Below are positions 5,612 through 5,633 of a stretch of DNA of 5,633 nucleotides, one piece after another. The translations under genes and the position numbers were made by a program. The first letter of the stretch is position 1. Each line of letters begins with the position of its first letter. Where the stretch lies: NCBI GenBank assembly GCA_011605715.1, contig JAAOZO010000146.1:1-5633 (forward strand), read 5' to 3'. A model generated the notes under the pieces. The model did no database searches, had not been told where the DNA came from, and was given only the letters and a program-made list of their open reading frames with translations. The DNA is from Nitrososphaerota archaeon (GTDB lineage Archaea > Thermoproteota > EX4484-205 > JAAOZO01).

Positions 5612-5633
5612 CGTGTAAAAGTTTATTCCTATC

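Overview
The window comes from a hyperthermophilic archaeon. It opens inside a reverse gyrase gene, the hallmark of hyperthermophiles. It also carries a CDP-archaeol synthase, an archaeal/eukaryotic-type Mtq2 methyltransferase and the archaea-specific DUF655 protein. The DNA is AT-rich (roughly one third G+C by eye), and several genes start with TTG. An Ost3/Ost6-like membrane protein would fit the TACK/Asgard side of the archaea, but nothing here fixes a genus.

Layout. 1-1133 (+) is the C-terminal part of reverse gyrase, cut by the left edge. 1221-2348 (+) encodes a DRG-family protein whose N-terminal and TGS domains are well kept but whose GTP-binding motifs are erased. 2317-2967 (+) overlaps it and encodes an Mtq2/HemK-type release-factor glutamine methyltransferase. 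These two look like one operon. On the minus strand, 4339-3788 (DUF655) and 3764-2964 (KsgA/Dim1) form a second operon that runs head-on into the first, so the mtq2 and ksgA stop codons overlap. 4340-4684 is a 345-base divergent intergenic region with promoter-like boxes on both strands, two small palindromes and an unassigned 70-codon open frame. 4685-5119 (+) is a three-helix membrane protein resembling the C-terminal membrane part of Ost3/Ost6. 5611-5135 (-) is CDP-archaeol synthase.

Functionally, the middle of the window is a translation-maintenance block: a DRG-like ribosome factor, release-factor methylation, 16S rRNA dimethylation and the nucleic-acid-binding DUF655 protein. In many archaea DUF655, KsgA and HemK follow L21e and RNA polymerase subunit RpoF. 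Here mtq2 is inverted, and neither L21e nor a recognisable rpoF lies next to DUF655. The right end concerns the cell envelope: a putative oligosaccharyltransferase accessory subunit and ether-lipid synthesis. The two observations most worth following are the apparent pseudo-GTPase DRG and the Ost3/6-like protein.
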